Positions 1 through 8,690 are shown, counted from the stretch's first letter. The stretch is 64,000 nt of DNA from Noviherbaspirillum malthae (GCF_015352985.1 NZ_JACYXF010000003.1:186001-250000), one strand, 5' to 3'. Program-made: numbers and translations. Notes: generated by a model not told the origin, from the letters alone.

Positions 1-57
1 GAAATGGAAGACGATGAAGAGCAGGCCGATGCCGATGCATCGATCGAATTGCAGTAA
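1..57 (+). CDS. C-terminal tail of an upstream protein (partial)
   Basis: An open frame runs from the first base to a TAA at 55-57. It encodes 18 residues, very acidic (EMEDDEEQADADASIELQ). The next gene starts 24 bases later on the same strand, so this is probably the last gene before the formate dehydrogenase structural genes. In related bacteria that position is often a DUF3306 accessory protein. That identity is inferred from context only; the visible residues are too few to assign a family. Confidence 0.4.
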   Translation, partial: EMEDDEEQADADASIELQ

Positions 58-80
58 TGCAGTGAACAAGGAAAGAGAAC

Positions 81-293
81 ATGAAGATGGCCAGTCATGA
101 TGCGAAACGCCGCATCTTTCTCAGCGCGGCGGCATGCGCACCCGTGGTCGCGGTGGCGGCACTGATCACCCGCACGCAAAGCGCGCCGGAAGTGCTGCTG
201 CCGGAGGTGTCAGCGGACAAGACGGCGGGCAGCGTCGGTTATCACGAGACGGAGCATATTCGGAAGTATTACCGGTCGGCGGCGTATTTTTAG
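81..293 (+). CDS. Small Tat-signal protein of formate dehydrogenase locus
   Basis: A 70-residue protein with a basic N-terminus (DAKRRIFLSAAACAPV), a short hydrophobic stretch and the C-terminal signature GYHETEHIRKYYRSAAYF. This matches the family known as formate dehydrogenase region TAT target (TIGR02811), found almost only just upstream of periplasmic formate dehydrogenase alpha subunits. A purine-rich ribosome site (GGAAAGAG) precedes the ATG. Its exact role is unknown; a part in assembly or export of the enzyme is inferred from the conserved neighbourhood. Confidence 0.85.
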   Translation: MKMASHDAKRRIFLSAAACAPVVAVAALITRTQSAPEVLLPEVSADKTAGSVGYHETEHIRKYYRSAAYF

Positions 294-330
294 TTCGAGA
301 GACATAGTTCTCGATTCGAAATAGAAGAAA

Positions 331-525
331 GGAACCCCTCTCCCGCAAGCGGGGCGAAGGCAGGGTTTCGCAAACCATCGGTTTGCGCTGCCGTAGCCGG
401 TTCGGCTTGCAAGCCGAACCGTGGGGCGCGGAGCGGGGGCAGGGGTGAGGGCGATTGCCAAGATCTTAGGTACTCTTGCAATCCCCCTCATCCCCAACCC
501 TTCTCCCGCCTGCGGGAGAAGGGAG
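331..525. repeat. Composite structured intergenic repeat, copy A
   Basis: The 297-base gap between the Tat protein and the formate dehydrogenase alpha gene is filled by a composite repeat. Outer arms are C-rich/G-rich inverted sequences (CCCTCTCCCGCAAGCGGGG on the left, CTTCTCCCGCCTGCGGGAG on the right). Inside are two hairpins: CGCAAACC-atc-GGTTTGCG at 369-387 and a 22-base palindrome centred on CTTGCAAG at 399-420. Related copies lie at 3531, 32890, 33001 and 60477. A transcript crossing it would be highly structured. Confidence 0.75.
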
Positions 526-590
526 CCAACCCCATATCGGTAAATAGTTAACAGCATTTTTATTTGCTTAAGCACCCCACGGAGCGCTTC

Positions 591-3470
591 ATGACGCTGG
601 TAAAGAAGTCGAGCAGTGCAAACAATGTGCAAGGCGGCTCGCTGCGCAAGGGCCTGAACCGCATTGCCACTGCCACCATCAACCGGCGCGGCTTCCTGAT
701 CCACGCCGGTGTCACCGCGGGCGCGGGTCTGCTGGCGCGCCACCTGCCGTTCAACGTGATCGAGCCGGCGGCGGCCGCCGAACCCGTCAACACGGTGGGC
801 CCCGCAAACACCGAACTCAAGCACACCGTCTGCAGCCACTGCTCGGTCGGCTGCTCGGTCGACGCCATCGTGCACAACGGCGTCTGGGTGCGCCAGGAAA
901 CCGCCTTCGATTCGCCCATCAACATGGGCGCGCACTGCGCCAAGGGCGCATCGGTGCGCGAGCACGGCCACGGCGAACACCGGCTCCGCTATCCGATGAA
1001 GCTGGTCAACGGCAAGTACCAGCGCATCAGCTGGGACCAGGCGCTCAACGAGGTCGGCGACAAGCTGCTGCAGCTGCGCCAGCAGGCGGGACCGGACTCC
1101 ATCTTCTGGATCGGCTCCTCCAAGCACAACAACGAGCAGTCGTATCTGCTTCGCAAGTTCGTCTCGATGTGGGGCAGCAACAATACCGACCACCAGGCGC
1201 GCATCTGCCATTCCACCACCGTGGCCGGCGTCGCGCAGACCTACGGCTATGGCGCGATGACCAACTCCTTCAATGACCTCAGTCATTCGAAGGCGGTGCT
1301 GTTCATCGGCTCCAATCCGTCGGAAGCGCATCCGATCTCGATGCTGCATTTCCTGCATGCGAAGGAACTGGGCGCGAAGATGATCGTGGTCGATCCGCGC
1401 TTCACCCGCACCGCCCGCTTCGCGCATCACTATGTGCGCATCCGTCCCGGCACCGATATCGCCTTCGTCTGGGGCTTGCTGTGGCACATCTTCGAGAACG
1501 GCTGGGAAGACAAGGAATACATCGCCGCCCGCACCTACGGCATGGAAGAGGTGCGGCGCGAAGTGGCGAAATGGACGCCGCAGAAAGTCTCCGACGTGAC
1601 CGGCGTGCCGGAAGCGGCGGTGCGCCAGGCGGCGGAGATGCTCGCCAAGAACAGGCCCTCTTCCGTGGTCTGGTGCATGGGCATCACCCAGCACCATGTA
1701 GGCACGGCCAACGTGCGCTCGCTTTCCATCCTGCAGCTGGCGCTGGGCAATATCGGCATCGCCGGCGGCGGCGCCAACATCTATCGCGGCCACGACAACG
1801 TGCAGGGCGCAACCGACGTCGGCCCCAATCCCGATTCGCTGCCCGGTTACTACGGCCTGGCCGAGGGCGCGTGGAAGCATTTCGCCAAGGTCTGGGGCGT
1901 GGAATACGACTGGCTGCTGTCGCGCTTCGGCTCCAAGGAGCTGATGGAAAAGCCGGGCACCACGGTGAGCCGGTGGTTCGACGGCGTGCTGGAAAAAAAC
2001 GATTTCGTCGACCAGCCGAGCAACCTGCGCGCGGTGGTCTACTGGGGCCATGCGCCCAACAGCCAGACCCGCCTGCCCGACATGAAGGCGGCGATGCAGA
2101 AACTCGACATGCTGGTGGTGATCGATCCCTACCCGACCATGACTGCCGCCATGCACGGCCGCAAGGACGGCGTGTACCTGCTGCCGGCCACCACCCAGTT
2201 CGAGACACAAGGTTCCTGTACCGCCTCCAACCGCAGCATCCAGTGGCGCGAGCGCGTCATCCAGCCGCTGTTCGAATGCAAGACCGACCATGAAATCATG
2301 TACCTGTTTGCGAAGAAATTCGGTTTCGCGAACGAGCTGTGCACCAACATCAAGGTGGTCAACAACGAGCCGGTGATCGAAGACATTCTCCGCGAGATCA
2401 ACCGCTCCTGCTGGACCATCGGCTACACCGGCTGCTCGCCGGAGCGGCTCAAGCTGCACATGCACAACAAGCACACCTTCAACCCGACCACGCTGCGCGC
2501 CGAGGACGGCCCCTGCAAGGGTGATTACTACGGCCTGCCGTGGCCGTGCTGGGGCACGCCGGAAATGAAGCATCCCGGCACGCCCATCCTGTACGACCTG
2601 TCCAAGCCGATCGCCGAAGGCGGCCTGCCCTTCCGCGCCAACTGGGGCGTGGAATACAAAGGCGAAAGCCTGCTGGCCGCCGACGGCTCGACCAACATGG
2701 ACAGCGAGATCGATACCGGCTATCCGGAATTCGATCACATCTTCCTCAAGCGCCTCGGCTGGTGGGCCGAACTCACGCCTGAGGAGCAGGCAGCGGCCGA
2801 GGGCAAGAACTGGAAGACCGACCTGTCGGGCGGCATCATCCGCGTGGCCATCAAGCACGGCTGCGCGCCCTACGGCAATGCGCGCGCCCGCTGCCATGTC
2901 TGGAATTTCCCCGACCCGGTGCCGGTGCATCGCGAGCCGCTGATGAGCCCGCGCCGCGACCTGGTCAAGCAGTATCCGACCTACGACGACAAGGCCGCGT
3001 TCTGGCGCCTGCCGACGCTTTACAAGTCGGTGCAGGCCAAGGATTTCTCGAAGGACTATCCGCTCATCATGACCTCGGGCCGCCTGGTCGAATACGAGGG
3101 CGGCGGCGACGAGACGCGCTCGAACCCCTGGCTGGCGGAACTGCAGCAGGCGATGTTCGTCGAGATCAGCCCGCAGGATGCGATGCAGATCCGCGTGCAG
3201 ACCAGGGATTTCGTCTGGGTCGAGACGCCGAGCGGCGCGCGGTTGAAGGTGCATGCGATGGTCACGCCGCGCGTGTCCCAGGGCACGGTCTGGATGCCGT
3301 ATCACTTCGGCGGCTGGTGGATGGGCGAAGACCTGCGCAAGAATTATCCGGAGGGCGCCTCGCCTATCGTGCTGGGCGAGGCTGCCAATACCGGCTGGAC
3401 CTACGGCTATGACGCAGTGACGATGATGCAGGAAACCAAGGTTTCGCTGTGCAGGGTGGTGCGGGTGTAG
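591..3470 (+). CDS. fdhA: Formate dehydrogenase alpha subunit (molybdopterin, Cys type)
   Basis: A 959-residue molybdopterin oxidoreductase that oxidises formate to CO2 on the periplasmic side. The N-terminus has a twin-arginine signal (INRRGFLIHAG). The N-terminal [4Fe-4S] cluster ligands are VCSHCSVGC plus the Cys of GAHCAKG. The catalytic position of FdnG-type enzymes, selenocysteine in E. coli, is Cys-206 here (ARICHSTTVAG), so the enzyme is selenium-independent. The motif GAMTN follows as in FdnG. The ATG at 591 is preferred over an in-frame TTG at 564 because GGAG lies six bases upstream and it leaves a normal Tat leader. Beta and gamma subunit genes follow. Confidence 0.95.
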   Translation: MTLVKKSSSANNVQGGSLRKGLNRIATATINRRGFLIHAGVTAGAGLLARHLPFNVIEPAAAAEPVNTVGPANTELKHTVCSHCSVGCSVDAIVHNGVWVRQETAFDSPINMGAHCAKGASVREHGHGEHRLRYPMKLVNGKYQRISWDQALNEVGDKLLQLRQQAGPDSIFWIGSSKHNNEQSYLLRKFVSMWGSNNTDHQARICHSTTVAGVAQTYGYGAMTNSFNDLSHSKAVLFIGSNPSEAHPISMLHFLHAKELGAKMIVVDPRFTRTARFAHHYVRIRPGTDIAFVWGLLWHIFENGWEDKEYIAARTYGMEEVRREVAKWTPQKVSDVTGVPEAAVRQAAEMLAKNRPSSVVWCMGITQHHVGTANVRSLSILQLALGNIGIAGGGANIYRGHDNVQGATDVGPNPDSLPGYYGLAEGAWKHFAKVWGVEYDWLLSRFGSKELMEKPGTTVSRWFDGVLEKNDFVDQPSNLRAVVYWGHAPNSQTRLPDMKAAMQKLDMLVVIDPYPTMTAAMHGRKDGVYLLPATTQFETQGSCTASNRSIQWRERVIQPLFECKTDHEIMYLFAKKFGFANELCTNIKVVNNEPVIEDILREINRSCWTIGYTGCSPERLKLHMHNKHTFNPTTLRAEDGPCKGDYYGLPWPCWGTPEMKHPGTPILYDLSKPIAEGGLPFRANWGVEYKGESLLAADGSTNMDSEIDTGYPEFDHIFLKRLGWWAELTPEEQAAAEGKNWKTDLSGGIIRVAIKHGCAPYGNARARCHVWNFPDPVPVHREPLMSPRRDLVKQYPTYDDKAAFWRLPTLYKSVQAKDFSKDYPLIMTSGRLVEYEGGGDETRSNPWLAELQQAMFVEISPQDAMQIRVQTRDFVWVETPSGARLKVHAMVTPRVSQGTVWMPYHFGGWWMGEDLRKNYPEGASPIVLGEAANTGWTYGYDAVTMMQETKVSLCRVVRV

Positions 3471-3530
3471 AAGGTATTTGCAAGCGGCCGGTTGGAAGCA
3501 GCAAAAGCAACAGGCTTCCGATGAGTTGTT

Positions 3531-3648
3531 CCCTCCCCTTCAAGGGGAGGGTTAGGGTGGGGATGGGTTAGTTCGGTGCATCAAAAATTTCTTCAAGCCT
3601 TTTCAAACCCATCCCCACCCCAGCCCTCCCCTTGAAAGGGAGGGGGCT
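3531..3648. repeat. Inverted intergenic repeat, copy B
   Basis: Two inverted arms lie between the alpha and beta subunit genes. The left arm (CTCCCCTTCAAGGGGAGG then a G-rich GGGTGGGGATGGGTT) is mirrored on the right by AACCCATCCCCACCCC and CCTCCCCTTGAAAGGGAGG. This is the basic form of the repeat, without the extra two-hairpin module of copies A, D and E. It could fold into a long cruciform or RNA stem and might lower expression of beta relative to alpha; that effect is inference. Confidence 0.75.
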
Positions 3649-3675
3649 CGATGAGGCGGACATCAAGGAGCAGCA

Positions 3676-4437
3676 ATGGCAGCAAGAATGAAATTCATCT
3701 GTGACACCGAGCGCTGCATCGACTGCAACGGCTGCGTCACGGCCTGCAAGAACGAGCATGAAACGCCTTGGGGGGTGAACCGGCGGCGCGTGGTCACCAT
3801 CAATGACGGCACGCCGGGAGAGCACTACATGTCGGTGGCCTGCATGCACTGCACCGACGCGCCCTGCATGGCGGTCTGTCCGACCGACTGCTTCTACCAC
3901 ACCGTCGACGGCATCGTGCTGCATGACAAGGACAAGTGCATCGGCTGCGGCTACTGCTCCCTCGCCTGCCCATTCGGTGCGCCTCAATTCCCCGACACCG
4001 GCGCCTTCAACCATCGCGGTAAGATGGACAAGTGCACCTTCTGCGCAGGCGGCCCCGAGCCCGACAACACGGAAGTCGAGTTCAAGAAATACGGCCGCAA
4101 CCGCATCAGCGAAGGCAAACTGCCGCAGTGCGCGGAACAGTGCGGCACCAAGGCCCTGCTCGGCGGCGATGCCAATATCATCGCCGGCATCTACAAGCAG
4201 CGTGTCGATACCCGAGGCTACGGGCCCGAGCTGTGGGGCTGGGACATTGCCTACGAAAAGCGGCGCAATGCCGGTCCGAACGGGATTGGCAGCGGTTCCA
4301 ACGGTCTTGAAAACGGCAATGGCAGCAATGGCGCCAATGGTGTCAACCGCAGCCACGACACCGGCGGCCCCGAAGGTCCCCGCACCAACCAGCTGCCGGA
4401 CAACTTCCAGAACAATCCGAGGAGGCTGCCGACATGA
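3676..4437 (+). CDS. fdhB: Formate dehydrogenase beta subunit (4x[4Fe-4S])
   Basis: A 253-residue ferredoxin-like electron-transfer subunit that should pass electrons from the alpha subunit to the membrane cytochrome b. Four Cys groups are visible: CIDCNGCVTAC, CMHCTDAPCMAVC, CIGCGYCSLAC and CTFC with a later CAEQC, as expected for four cubane clusters. AAGGAG lies just before the ATG. Unlike E. coli FdnH there is no C-terminal membrane helix; from about residue 205 the protein ends in an Asn/Gly/Ser-rich tail (SGSNGLENGNGSNGANG). The stop overlaps the next start (ATGA). Confidence 0.93.
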   Translation: MAARMKFICDTERCIDCNGCVTACKNEHETPWGVNRRRVVTINDGTPGEHYMSVACMHCTDAPCMAVCPTDCFYHTVDGIVLHDKDKCIGCGYCSLACPFGAPQFPDTGAFNHRGKMDKCTFCAGGPEPDNTEVEFKKYGRNRISEGKLPQCAEQCGTKALLGGDANIIAGIYKQRVDTRGYGPELWGWDIAYEKRRNAGPNGIGSGSNGLENGNGSNGANGVNRSHDTGGPEGPRTNQLPDNFQNNPRRLPT

Positions 4438-4673
4438 AGCACGTTGCCAACCGACTGCGCCGCGCCAGATGGCTCGGCCTTGCCCTGCTGCCGCTGCTGC
4501 TCGCCGGCTGTCTCGAGGTCGAGCAGCATCCGCCGTGGCGAAACGGGGAGTACAACGGCAAGCCCGACGATCTGCCCCAGCGGGTCTATTACCACAACGA
4601 CCGGCTGTCGTGGAACGCGGCGATCACCAACCGCAATCATCTGCAGAACGAGTATGAACGGACGCAGCCCTGA
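4434..4673 (+). CDS. Small lipoprotein in formate dehydrogenase operon
   Basis: A 79-residue protein with a basic start, hydrophobic core and lipobox (LLLAGC, Cys-23), so predicted to be exported and lipid-anchored. The mature part is about 55 residues, hydrophilic, with many Asn, Tyr and Arg. It overlaps the beta-subunit stop by ATGA and lies 30 bases before the cytochrome b gene, so it is almost certainly co-translated with them. No functional family was recognised; a role in tethering or assembling the dehydrogenase is inferred from position. Confidence 0.75.
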   Translation: MKHVANRLRRARWLGLALLPLLLAGCLEVEQHPPWRNGEYNGKPDDLPQRVYYHNDRLSWNAAITNRNHLQNEYERTQP

Positions 4674-4703
4674 TTATCAGATCCCCAAGCCGACCGGAGC
4701 CCG

Positions 4704-5858
4704 ATGATGCCTTCCCACCATTTCCGTCAGCGCCTGTGGCTGCAGAGACAGCACATGCAGCAAATGCAGCACACACTGGCGCCCATGCCGCTGCTGTCCA
4801 TCCTGCTGATGCTGCTGGCGCTGGCCCTCGGCTCCATCGCCCAGGCCGCCGTGCCCCACGAAAGCGCCAAGCCCGCCTATGCCGAAGAGCAGACCATCCT
4901 GCAGTCGGAAAAGGATGTGCCGGAACCCGGCTTCGGCTCCGCGAAATCCGGCCGCAATCATTTCGACCGCCACTTCATCATCCCGCCCGGCTACATGCCC
5001 GAGCAGGATGTGATCCTGCAGCGCGGCGGCAATACCTGGCGCCATCTGCGCAACGGCCCGATGGCAGCAATTGCCGGGACCATTCTTCTCGTCGTGCCGC
5101 TGCTGATCTTCGGCTTCTACCGCGCGGTGGGGCCGGCGGCGGAATCGCGCGGCGGAGGAAGGGAGATCCAGCGCTTCACCAGCTGGGACCGGACCGTGCA
5201 TTGGGCCACGGCGATCACCTTCATCATTCTCGGCGTCTCGGGCCTGATCGTCATGTTCGGCAAGAAGGTGATATTGCCTTGGCTGGGGCACAGCGCGTAT
5301 TACTGGGTCGCGCTGATCTCCAAGTACCTGCACAATTTCGTCGGCCCGCTGTTCATCGTCTGCTCGCTGCTGATGTTCTTCACCTTCCTGAGCCGCAATG
5401 TCTTCCGCCGCTGGGACTGGCAATGGATCAAGCGCGGCGGCGGCCTGATCAGACATGAGCACATTCCGGCCGGCTTCTTCAACGCCGGTGAAAAGATCTG
5501 GTTCTGGGGCGGCGTCACCCTCCTCGGGCTGCTGATGTCGATTACCGGGCTGATGCTCAATTTCCCGTATTTCAAGAACATCGGCGAAAACATCGGCCTC
5601 ACGCGTTACTTGCTGCAGGTGGCCGACTACCTGCACATCATCGGCGCCACCCTCTATATCGCCGCAGCGATGGGCCACATCTACATCGGCACCTGGGGCA
5701 CGCCCGGCGCCTATCACGCAATGCGGCACGGGACCGTCAATGAGGAATGGGCACAGGCGCATCACGAGCTCTGGTACAACGAGCTGCGCGACGGCCATGC
5801 CGGTGCACCTCCTCACCAGCCGCTGCCGCCCGGCGCACCGACCCACCCAAGGATCTGA
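4704..5858 (+). CDS. fdhC: Formate dehydrogenase gamma subunit, cytochrome b556
   Basis: A 384-residue di-haem cytochrome b that should anchor the enzyme and reduce quinone. Residues about 20-50 form a hydrophobic leader ending near AQAA, followed by about 80 periplasmic residues. Four membrane helices then follow, around 113-135, 167-190, 205-230 and 270-290, with a further His-bearing helix near 310-335. Candidate haem ligands are the His in TVHWATAITF, in KYLHNFVGP and in DYLHIIGATL / MGHIYIG. GGAG precedes the ATG. Two consecutive Met codons make the exact start uncertain by one residue. Confidence 0.92.
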   Translation: MMPSHHFRQRLWLQRQHMQQMQHTLAPMPLLSILLMLLALALGSIAQAAVPHESAKPAYAEEQTILQSEKDVPEPGFGSAKSGRNHFDRHFIIPPGYMPEQDVILQRGGNTWRHLRNGPMAAIAGTILLVVPLLIFGFYRAVGPAAESRGGGREIQRFTSWDRTVHWATAITFIILGVSGLIVMFGKKVILPWLGHSAYYWVALISKYLHNFVGPLFIVCSLLMFFTFLSRNVFRRWDWQWIKRGGGLIRHEHIPAGFFNAGEKIWFWGGVTLLGLLMSITGLMLNFPYFKNIGENIGLTRYLLQVADYLHIIGATLYIAAAMGHIYIGTWGTPGAYHAMRHGTVNEEWAQAHHELWYNELRDGHAGAPPHQPLPPGAPTHPRI

Positions 5859-5869
5859 GCAGGCACGAC

Positions 5870-6349
5870 ATGAGAACACGTATTACCGCACTTCCCCTGG
5901 TCGCCGTGGTGCTGGCGCTGACGCTGGCCGGCTGCAACAAGGACAGCCAGACAGCCGCTGACAACGGCATCAGGCAAACCAAGTTTCCCGGCCAGCTGTC
6001 TGCAGGCGGCGGCACCAGCGGCGAGGTCATGGCGCAAGCCTCGAACAGCAGCAAGGCCGGCGCACCGAGCGGCACGCCGGGCATACCGCAGGGCGCCGGC
6101 GGCAATACCGGCGGCGCGGCCATGGGCAACGTCGGCGCAACCGGCGCCAACGCCGGCCAGGAAGGCGTGCGCGGACAGGCGCCGGGCGGCACCGGCGTGG
6201 CGGGGACGCCCGGCATCCCGGAAGGCTCGGGCGGCACGCCCAGCGGCGCCGAGATGGGCGGCACCACGAGCGGAGCAGCCGCCACGCAGAACGCACCGGC
6301 ACCGGGCGGCGCACCGCCTGCCGTGCCCGGCCAGGGAAGCGCCAAGTAA
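5870..6349 (+). CDS. Gly/Ala-rich collagen-like lipoprotein
   Basis: A 159-residue protein starting at the ATG at 5870 (MRTRITALPLVAVVLAL), with a lipobox LAGC at Cys-23. After the leader the mature chain is dominated by Gly, Ala, Pro and Thr and contains repeats of the form G-T-P-G-I-P-(Q/E)-G-(A/S)-G-G around residues 65 and 110. It follows the cytochrome b gene by 11 bases and appears to be in the same operon. No known family; likely a disordered outer-membrane or periplasmic lipoprotein. Confidence 0.75.
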   Translation: MRTRITALPLVAVVLALTLAGCNKDSQTAADNGIRQTKFPGQLSAGGGTSGEVMAQASNSSKAGAPSGTPGIPQGAGGNTGGAAMGNVGATGANAGQEGVRGQAPGGTGVAGTPGIPEGSGGTPSGAEMGGTTSGAAATQNAPAPGGAPPAVPGQGSAK

Positions 6350-6373
6350 CCGTTGAGAGACCAGGAGCATTGC

Positions 6374-6742
6374 ATGCCATCTTCCGTATCGAAACCGCTG
6401 GCCGCCGCTGCTCTGGCTGCCCTGATTGCTGCCCCTGCCGCCGCCAAGCTGCCCGCGCCCACGCCCGAACAGCAGCAGGCCGCCGCTGCAAAAAAAGAGC
6501 AGGCGGCCGCCCAGACCGAAAAGGAGAAGAAGGAACTGACGGACTCCATGGAAAAAATCGCTTCCCGCTGGCGCGAACGCGCTGCCGCCAACGGCTGGGA
6601 AACGCATCCCCAGGTTTCCGCCACCGGACAAGCGCCGGGCGGTGCCGGCGCTGCCACGGCTGCGCCGCCGATACGCAGCGAAAAGGCAGGCACTGCACCC
6701 CCGAGCACCGACGTCAAGGATCCGGAAAAGAAAGGAAAATGA
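6374..6742 (+). CDS. Periplasmic Ala/Lys-rich protein of formate dehydrogenase locus
   Basis: A 122-residue protein with a signal peptide (KPLAAAALAALIAAPAAA). A predicted helical segment follows at about residues 30-80, rich in Gln, Ala, Lys and Glu (KKEQAAAQTEKEKKELTDS), and then a Pro/Gly/Ala-rich end. The ATG at 6374 has GGAG six bases upstream and is preferred over an in-frame TTG at 6353. It lies 24 bases after the preceding lipoprotein gene. Function unknown; the composition resembles small scaffolds or chaperones. Confidence 0.65.
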   Translation: MPSSVSKPLAAAALAALIAAPAAAKLPAPTPEQQQAAAAKKEQAAAQTEKEKKELTDSMEKIASRWRERAAANGWETHPQVSATGQAPGGAGAATAAPPIRSEKAGTAPPSTDVKDPEKKGK

Positions 6743-6803
6743 AGATGCGCATCCCGTTCATTCATCTATCGGCTTTCATTCCCGGACAGCGGGGAAGCGC
6801 ATC

Positions 6804-7247
6804 ATGCTGATGGCCAGCATGCCTGTCGCGGTCATCATGCAGCGCCGGTTCGTGGAACACCGCTGGGCTTCCACGATCAGCTGGTCGGTCGCCGGCGTGG
6901 TTGCCTGTCCGCCGGGACTGAGCGGCGTGCAGGCCCTGCAATGGTCGGACGACCAGGAGTCCTTCCTGCATCCGGGATTGCAGCTCGAACTGCATCGCGA
7001 CGAGGACGACGGCTACTTCGAAAACTGGGCTGCGCCGCAGCCGCGCATTTTCGTGACCTGGCAGATGAAGGAAGAACGGGCGGTGCCGATCAGCGTCTCG
7101 GTCAGCTACGGCGAAGGCACGCGCATGCTCGATTCCGGCGACTGCGCGGATGGCGTGGACATGCCGCCGGATATCCACGCATGGCTGACGGCTTACCTGC
7201 AGGCGCACTACCAGCCCAAGCCGCGGCGCGGGCGGGAGCATGGGTGA
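6804..7247 (+). CDS. DUF3305 domain protein, formate dehydrogenase accessory
   Basis: A 147-residue soluble protein. The pattern VAVIMQRRFVEHRWASTISWSVAGVV, the WSDDQESFLHPG segment and the acidic region around LHRDEDDGYFENW match DUF3305, a family that accompanies periplasmic formate dehydrogenases in proteobacteria. The ATG at 6804 (MLMASMPV) is preceded by GGGGAAG. In many relatives DUF3305 lies upstream of the alpha gene, next to DUF3306; here it closes the operon. Molecular function is not established. Confidence 0.75.
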   Translation: MLMASMPVAVIMQRRFVEHRWASTISWSVAGVVACPPGLSGVQALQWSDDQESFLHPGLQLELHRDEDDGYFENWAAPQPRIFVTWQMKEERAVPISVSVSYGEGTRMLDSGDCADGVDMPPDIHAWLTAYLQAHYQPKPRRGREHG

Positions 7248-7460
7248 GCTTGAAACTGCCTTGAATCAGCTTTTGATGACGAACACGCGTCGCCGTCGGC
7301 ATGTGCCTGTTCAGTCGCGGCAAGGGCAGCCACTGCAGCAGCCACCGCAACCCCGCTTCCGGAACCTGGCGTTTTGCTTCAGCCTGAAGAGCCGTGAAAT
7401 GAATGAGTTGACTTGCATGCCGTCCAAGTGCGGTGAATGCCAGACCTACCAATAACGGCG

Positions 7461-7829
7461 ATGACCATGACCAGACAATCCAGCGATACCAAGCACGACG
7501 ACGAACGCCGCCAGACCATCAAGGACTTCAAGCAGGCAGTCAACATGACGCCGTCGCAGCTTGAGAAATGGCTGGCGACCGAAGATTCGCAGCGCGTCGG
7601 CCAGAAGGACGGCAACGGCGAATCGGTCGGACATCAATCCGGCCGGCGCATCGTCGAGCTGCTGCACCGGCATGCGGGCGACTTGAGCGACGACGATGTC
7701 GCGCACATGCGCAAGGTCGTCGGCTATATCCACCGCCATCTTGCCCAAGGGCCGACGAAGCAGAACCCGGCAAACAGCGACTGGCGCTACTCGCTGATGA
7801 ACTGGGGCCACGACCCGGAGAAATCGTAG
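7461..7829 (+). CDS. DUF3140 domain protein
   Basis: A 122-residue protein. The central text (VNMTPSQLEKWLATEDS, then ESVGHQSGRRIVELL and DVAHMRKVVGYIHRHLAQ) and the ending RYSLMNWGHDPEKS are hallmark DUF3140 stretches. Relatives are small cytosolic proteins of bacteria and fungi with no proven role. The ATG at 7461 or the one two codons later may be the start. It is separated from the formate dehydrogenase operon by about 210 bases. Confidence 0.8.
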   Translation: MTMTRQSSDTKHDDERRQTIKDFKQAVNMTPSQLEKWLATEDSQRVGQKDGNGESVGHQSGRRIVELLHRHAGDLSDDDVAHMRKVVGYIHRHLAQGPTKQNPANSDWRYSLMNWGHDPEKS

Positions 7830-7923
7830 TCCCAAGAGCAAGAGACCTTCCCTAAGGACCGCAGCTTTAGACTGTGCTTGCAGCGGTCGAGGGTCTGCGG
7901 GTTCCGAGCCTCAGGACATGCGC

Positions 7924-8472
7924 TTAATGACCGGTGCGGTCCGGATTGCGGTCTGCTTCAAAAAGAAACCATGTCCTTTCTTCAGTTTCATCGATCCAGT
8001 TTTCGATCAGGCTGGCAGTCGCGATGTCGCGATTGTCGTCGCAGATCTCGTGGGCTTCGCGCAGGCTTGCAACCAGCGTGCGATTGTCATCGCACAATTC
8101 CTTGAGCATGCTGGAGGGCTCGACGAAATCCTCGTCATTATCGGTGATGCGCTGCAGGCGAGAAACGTGGCCGATGGACCGGAGCGTTCTTCCGCCGAGC
8201 TTGCGGATTCTCTCGGCAAGCGGATCGGTCATCGCGAAGATTTCATCCGCCTGGTCGTCGAGCAGGAGATGGTAGTCCCGGAAGTGCGGCCCGCTCATGT
8301 GCCAGTGGAAATTCTTGGTTTTCATGTAGAGCGCAAAAACATCGGCAAGCACGGCATTGAGGGCTTCCGCAATATCTTTGGTGGCATTCGCATTCAGGTC
8401 CGTCGGTGTACGCAGCGCGGGATTGGCGTCATTTCCGCTCTTGCCGGATTGCATAGGTTGTGAAGCTTCCAT
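7924..8472 (-). CDS. dps: Dps-family ferritin-like DNA protection protein
   Basis: A 182-residue protein. The ferroxidase-site pattern of Dps proteins is clear: NFHWHMSGPHFRDYHLLLDD followed by Asp and Glu in FAMTDPLAERIRKLGG. Dps forms 12-subunit cages that oxidise and store iron with peroxide and shield DNA in stationary phase. The start at 8472 (MEASQPMQSG) is chosen because AAAGGGA sits seven bases upstream; a longer frame exists but lacks a ribosome site. The N-terminal tail of about 40 residues is hydrophilic and not conserved. Confidence 0.93.
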   Translation of the reverse strand: MEASQPMQSGKSGNDANPALRTPTDLNANATKDIAEALNAVLADVFALYMKTKNFHWHMSGPHFRDYHLLLDDQADEIFAMTDPLAERIRKLGGRTLRSIGHVSRLQRITDNDEDFVEPSSMLKELCDDNRTLVASLREAHEICDDNRDIATASLIENWIDETEERTWFLFEADRNPDRTGH

Positions 8473-8690
8473 GGTTGGGTCCCTTTGGTCTCGAGTTCGC
8501 GGCGGATCTTTATTGATTCCGGCCGGTGGACATCCGATGTTGCTTTGCAAGCGGCGTTCCGCGGCGTTCGCTTTTATTTGCAAGGGGTTTGACGCGAGTC
8601 ATCGTTGCAGCGGCCGGGACTTTCCGAGCGCCATGAACAGGGCAGGCGCATGCAAGCGCATCCTCGAATCAACCATCCTTTGCATATGTC

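Noticed and set aside
564..590. TTG at 564 as start of the formate dehydrogenase alpha gene
   Set aside because: The ATG at 591 has a GGAG ribosome site at the right distance and gives a normal twin-arginine leader.
210..3305. A 1031-residue open frame opposite the formate dehydrogenase alpha gene
   Set aside because: It is an antisense shadow of a high-GC gene: Arg/His/Ala/Gly-rich composition, no family motif and no ribosome site. The plus-strand gene has complete catalytic motifs.
7240..7455. A 71-residue frame after DUF3305 with a terminal Cys cluster
   Set aside because: It overlaps the DUF3305 stop, but its composition (runs of Arg, Gln and Pro) is not protein-like, and no ribosome site or conserved motif is seen. 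Left out for lack of support.
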